Part shown: one piece after another, positions 50,401 through 53,918 of the stretch
How the letters are laid out: each line of letters starts with the position of its first letter
How positions within the stretch are numbered: the first letter of the stretch is position 1
NCBI GenBank assembly: GCA_009746045.1
Contig: RPFO01002043.1
Location: 1 to 53,918, forward strand
Length of the DNA stretch: 53,918 bases
Direction: 5' to 3'
Origin: Mesostigma viride
Taxonomy: Eukaryota; Streptophyta; Mesostigmatophyceae; Mesostigmatales; Mesostigmataceae
The notes under the pieces: generated by a model
Databases searched by the model: none
Told to the model about the DNA's origin: nothing
The model's input: only the letters and a program-made list of their open reading frames with translations
Translations under genes and position numbers: made by a program

Positions 50401-51191
50401 GTCTCGGACTGCGCGGACACCGCCGTCTTCTCGGACGTGGTCGGCCGCACGACGATCTTGGTGTCCGGGTCCGCGCCCTCATTCGCTATGGACGGGGCCA
50501 ACGTCACACCGGACCTGGCGCCCAGACGCACCTCGCCCGTCGTCGATTTGTCCGCGGACACCCGCAACTGGGCGCTCGACCGGACTTCCATGTCGACCGC
50601 GCCGGAGTCGACGACGCCGCGCCACTGCGTCTTGGCGGTGGCGTTGGCGCCCCCCGCGAAGTTGTTGCCCGTGCCGTTGAACGCAAACCCGAACGCGATC
50701 TCCGGGTTCGCGATGTCGTTTTCCCTCTCGGCGCGCACGGACAGGATGGTCGGGGTCGGGACGACTGCGGTGTTCGTGACGGTCTGCGCCTGGCCGTGCG
50801 CGACGAACCGCGAGTCCTGCACGATGACCTCCTTCGTCGTGTCGAAGGGCATGAGCAGGAGGTGGTTCCCCGTGGATTTCAAGACGGTGTTTTTCGTCTC
50901 GGTCACGCCCGAATTCTTCGTGTAATCGGCGACGGGCCCGCTGTCGACCGTGACGTCCCCCGCGACCTGCAGGTCGCCGTGAATCACGACCTGGTTGACG
51001 GACGCGTCGGTGGTCGGAGGCGCGAGGGCGTCCACCGAGTTGCCGTTGACCGCGTTCGGGACGAGATCGATCTTCCCACCCGACAGGATCGTGATCCCCG
51101 ACGAGAGGGAGGACGGGTCGGACCCGATTTCCTCGGAATACAGTTTCTTCAATCGGCCCGTTCTCAGTTCGCTCAGCGGGGTGGCGTTCAT
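47427..51191 (-). CDS. Large LamG/fibre-like virion protein, copy 1 (frameshift near 47925)
   Basis: About 1,250 residues from ATG 51191. The first half is beta-repeat-like, with TGDTAVAGS, GGKI..DLFLNPASG and V.VDG blocks, a DADGAG.VV.G motif and an SYWH..GGQ..LSR motif as in giant-virus or phage fibre proteins. The second half holds three jelly-roll, LamG-like units with conserved W-T-E-x-M/R starts and W/Y-D-x-E-I-P-L ends. Surface attachment to the host is the likely role. The frame leaves near 47925 and resumes, ending in a C-run at about 47430. A tandem paralogue follows at 51491. Confidence 0.65.
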
Positions 51192-51218
51192 GTCCGTATA
51201 GAGTTGGACGCAGAGATT

Positions 51219-51494
51219 TTACGAAACCTTGTTCAGCAGCTCCAACACGACGTTCACCGTGCCGTCCTCGACCGTTCCCATCGAGTTCCCATCGAGAGCG
51301 GTCCCGCTTATGTTGTCGCTCGCGGGCATCGGGTTGCCGAGGAGGGTGGTCGTGGTCGCCGACCCTTGCGTCTTCACGATCTGGAGTGTCTCGTCGTCTC
51401 CGATGCGGAAGCCGTACGTCACCATGAGCGGTTCCGAGTCGTACTCGTCCGCGTACCGGTACAGCTGCGTGTACATGATCTGGGGCGGGGTCAT
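51219..51494 (-). CDS. Small companion of the LamG/fibre gene, copy 2, 91 aa
   Basis: ATG 51494 overlaps the stop of the next upstream gene (ATGA type). The sequence matches the first 90 residues of the gene at 46489-47426, including VTYGFRI, DDETLQ.VKTQGSATT and NP.PASD, and then stops. It may be a truncated copy or the original short form. A virion role is inferred from its partner. Confidence 0.65.
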   Translation of the reverse strand: MTPPQIMYTQLYRYADEYDSEPLMVTYGFRIGDDETLQIVKTQGSATTTTLLGNPMPASDNISGTALDGNSMGTVEDGTVNVVLELLNKVS

Positions 51495-53918
51495 GGCCGG
51501 GTGGCGGTGGTGTCCACGACGCGCCAGTTCTTGAATCCGATGTTGAAAGGGTTGGCCGTCTGGTACGGGCTCCTAGCGCCCAGATAGATCCCGCGTTCGG
51601 TGGCGGTTGCGCTCAGCGACACGCCGGTCGCGCCGGTAAACGAGGCGTTCGCCGTTATGGTGCGCCATCCGGCAGTCGTCATCGTCGCCGGCGCCCCGTT
51701 CACGTACAGCACTGGTCCCGAGGAGGACAAGAGGACGCCGAGGACGAACTCGCTCGCCCCAACGACGATCCCCGCGGTCTCGGTGTAGTGGTTGCCCGTG
51801 AACATGAGGAGCCTGCCGCCTCGCCACGCCCACACGCTCACGTAACTTCCGGCCGTCCCGTCCTTGCCGATGGTTAACAGTTCGGCCATGTTGGCGTTCG
51901 TGTTTGTCGAGTTCGCGACGCCGCACAGGAACGGGGCCGTCATCGCGGCTCCCGCCCCGGTGCCGACGTCTCCGCCCGTCGCCGTCGACAGGGAGGTGAA
52001 CGGCTTCACGATCCCGGTGACGAGGATCTCGTAACCGCCCGTCGCCCTCCCGATGTTCGTGGCGCTATAATAGGACACGGTCACCGTCCCGTTTCCGTAG
52101 TTAGTCTGAAAATATCCGCCCGTGTGAGACGCCGCGCCCGTGGGAGTCGACGCGTACGTGAGCACGGCGGATCCCGTCGTGGCGGTCCCGTTTGTCGCCA
52201 ACGTCCACATGTTGGATTCGGTCGACGCGCCCTTTGTGGGCAGGCTGCTGAGGAGCACGTTGGTCCCGGGAGCCTTCCTCTTCGTGGTGTCGATCAGGCG
52301 CGAGAACATCAGCTGACCGCCCTTGATGTGCCAGTACGACCCGGTGTTATCGCCCAGCTCTTGCGCGACGTTTTTCTTCCACGTGATCGATCGTTCGGCG
52401 GCCTTGCTGTTGATCGCCGCGTCGCCCGCGACGACGAGCCCCGCGCCGTCGGCGTTCACGTTCGTCGGCGGGCTCACGAGCTCGATGCGCACGTCGTCGA
52501 ACGTCAGCGGGACAAGGTACCCCGTGCCGTCGTTGCCCAGGACGAGGGCGGGGCTTGACAGCGAGTGGGTCGCGAGGCCGGTGCCCGTGGAGACGCTCTT
52601 TTGGACGCCGTCGACGAATATTTCAAAGGTCGACAGAGAGTTCAACGGAGCATCGACGTACGTCCGCCTCATCGTGACCTTGTACTTCTTCTGCGTCGAC
52701 GCGGCCATCGCGAGCGTGTTCACGGGCGTCGCGAGTGTCACTCCACCGGCGGTCGCCTCGATCTTACCGTCTCCGTACCAGTTACATATCAGAGTACCGT
52801 ACGAAAACAACCGCCGAACCGTGCGGCACCGCTGACCGGTACGCCATTGTACGAAATGTTGAATGAGATCTCGTACGACTGGGTGCCCGTGGGAAGGCGG
52901 AAACGTTGGCCGCCGTCGCCGCCGCGTTGGTGGTGGGAGTGGCCCCTCCCGGCAGGATCAGGGCGCCGTTCGAGATGCTAGCCTTGCCCGTCGTGAACGT
53001 AATCGGCACGCCCGTCGGGTTCGCCGTGGTCGGCGCGCTCGTCGCCGAGTTTCCGTCGAATGCCCAGGTTGCGACCGTCGTGTTTTGGGTGTTCGCGAGG
53101 CTCAGGGTCTTCTCCATGATGACCGAGTTCAACACCGTCGTGTTCACGCTCGTCAGCGTCCCGTCCACCTGCACGTTGCCGTTCACCTTGACGACCCCGC
53201 TCGCGGGGTTGAGGAACAGATCCCCGCTCGACGTCGCGATCTTGCCGCCGACGTCCACGTCCGGGCTCTTCAGGACCAGGTCTGCCGCGATGGTCACATT
53301 CGACGCGGCGGACAGCGAGAGGGTAGGGTTCGTGGTCGACACGCTCGAGTCGACGAACTTCACCTGCTCGACGGCCACGCTGCTGCCGGCGACGGCCGTG
53401 TCACCCGTGATCCAGAGGTTTCCGCCGTTTCCCGTGTTACCGAGCCCCTTCTTGCTCATGACCGTGACCGCGTCGGCGGAGTAGGTGTGAGCCTGGCGCG
53501 TCTCCGTCGGCACGCCGGCCTGCGAGCGTAAAATTGGTGGTCACCTTTTCCGCCGCCGCGTCGGTCGCGGGCACCTGCAGGACGAGTTTCGTGAGAGGGT
53601 CCGCGCCCTCGGTCGCGATGGCTGGGGCGATCGTGATCGCGGACCCGGCTCCTACGCGCACCTCGCCCCCCGACGATTTGTCCGCGGACACGCGCAACTG
53701 GGTGCTCGACCTCAGCTCCATGTCCACGGCCCCCGAGTCGATGACGCCGCGCCACTTCGTTTGGGCCGTGCCGTCGGTCGTGAAACCGGTACCCGCGTGG
53801 TATACGAGCCCCATCGCGATTTCCTGGTTCACGGGGTCGGTTACCCTCTCGGCTCGCACGGACAAAGCTGTCGGGGGTCGGGACGACCGCGGTCGAGCCG
53901 GTGATCTCCTTCGCCGAG
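51491..53918 (-). CDS. Large LamG/fibre-like virion protein, copy 2 (partial, several frameshifts)
   Basis: The tandem paralogue of the gene at 47427-51191, entering from the right edge. Three consecutive frames (53437-53865, 52782-53513 and 51491-52810) together give the same block order: RVSADKS, TGDTAVAGS, GGKIA..DLFLNPASG, a DADGAG block, SYWH..GGQ..FSR, then a single jelly-roll unit ending ..NWRVVDTT. Frame changes near 53510, 52890 and 52820. It has fewer LamG-like units than copy 1, so the pair has diverged by unit loss or gain. Confidence 0.6.

Noticed and set aside
49731-51587. A 618-residue plus-strand ORF of Arg/Val/His-rich sequence
   Set aside because: Antisense shadow of the LamG/fibre gene; the minus frame carries the recognisable blocks.

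Overview
The window is eukaryotic-type DNA that joins a retrotransposon-rich flank (about 1-12,230) to a dense, GC-rich block of giant-virus-like genes (about 12,450-53,918). Genes lie on both strands and have TATA-like boxes, and two genes carry GT-AG spliceosomal introns. I saw no rRNA, tRNA or CRISPR array. The best reading is a Nucleocytoviricota-type (giant DNA virus) genome or endogenous copy, next to or colonised by host-type LTR retrotransposons. I cannot name the host; an alga or other protist is an inference.

Left flank. A decayed Ty3/gypsy pol fragment runs off the left edge on the minus strand (integrase, then RNase H). An orphan ORF follows (2833-3618). Next is a copia-like element A: gag with a CCHC knuckle, then an in-frame TGA, then pol. 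Element A is split by a complete, young copia-like element B (5076-11229), which has 345-bp LTRs differing at two positions and a perfect 5-bp target duplication. Element A resumes after B and ends in a CACGTG-rich minisatellite.

Middle (12.4-26.2 kb). Well-spaced genes for small regulatory-looking proteins are separated by repeat-rich DNA: two F-box-like paralogues, a multi-zinc-ribbon protein, a spliced RING protein, a second RING-like protein, two MYND-type proteins and a zinc-ribbon protein. The spacers hold two related foldback elements with arms of about 170 and 210 bp, a 29-bp minisatellite of roughly 30 copies, palindromes and promoter-proximal tandem repeats.

Right (26.2-53.9 kb). 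Packed virus-like genes: a very large protein with a degenerate OTU-like domain; a second OTU protein with intact Cys/His; a small two-span membrane protein of a giant-virus type; several small membrane or basic proteins; a D6/D11-like SF2 helicase; a probable repeat-built membrane-anchored structural protein; an adenosylcobalamin-dependent (class II) ribonucleotide reductase; and two tandem copies of a large LamG/fibre-like virion protein with a small companion gene.

The most striking feature is the reductase. Two GT-AG introns interrupt it, and each is almost wholly filled by a complete ORF on the opposite strand; the second intron falls in the codon next to the thiyl-radical cysteine. Many other genes carry single-base frameshifts, often at G or C runs, including three inside the young element B, which suggests uncorrected read errors at least as much as gene decay.
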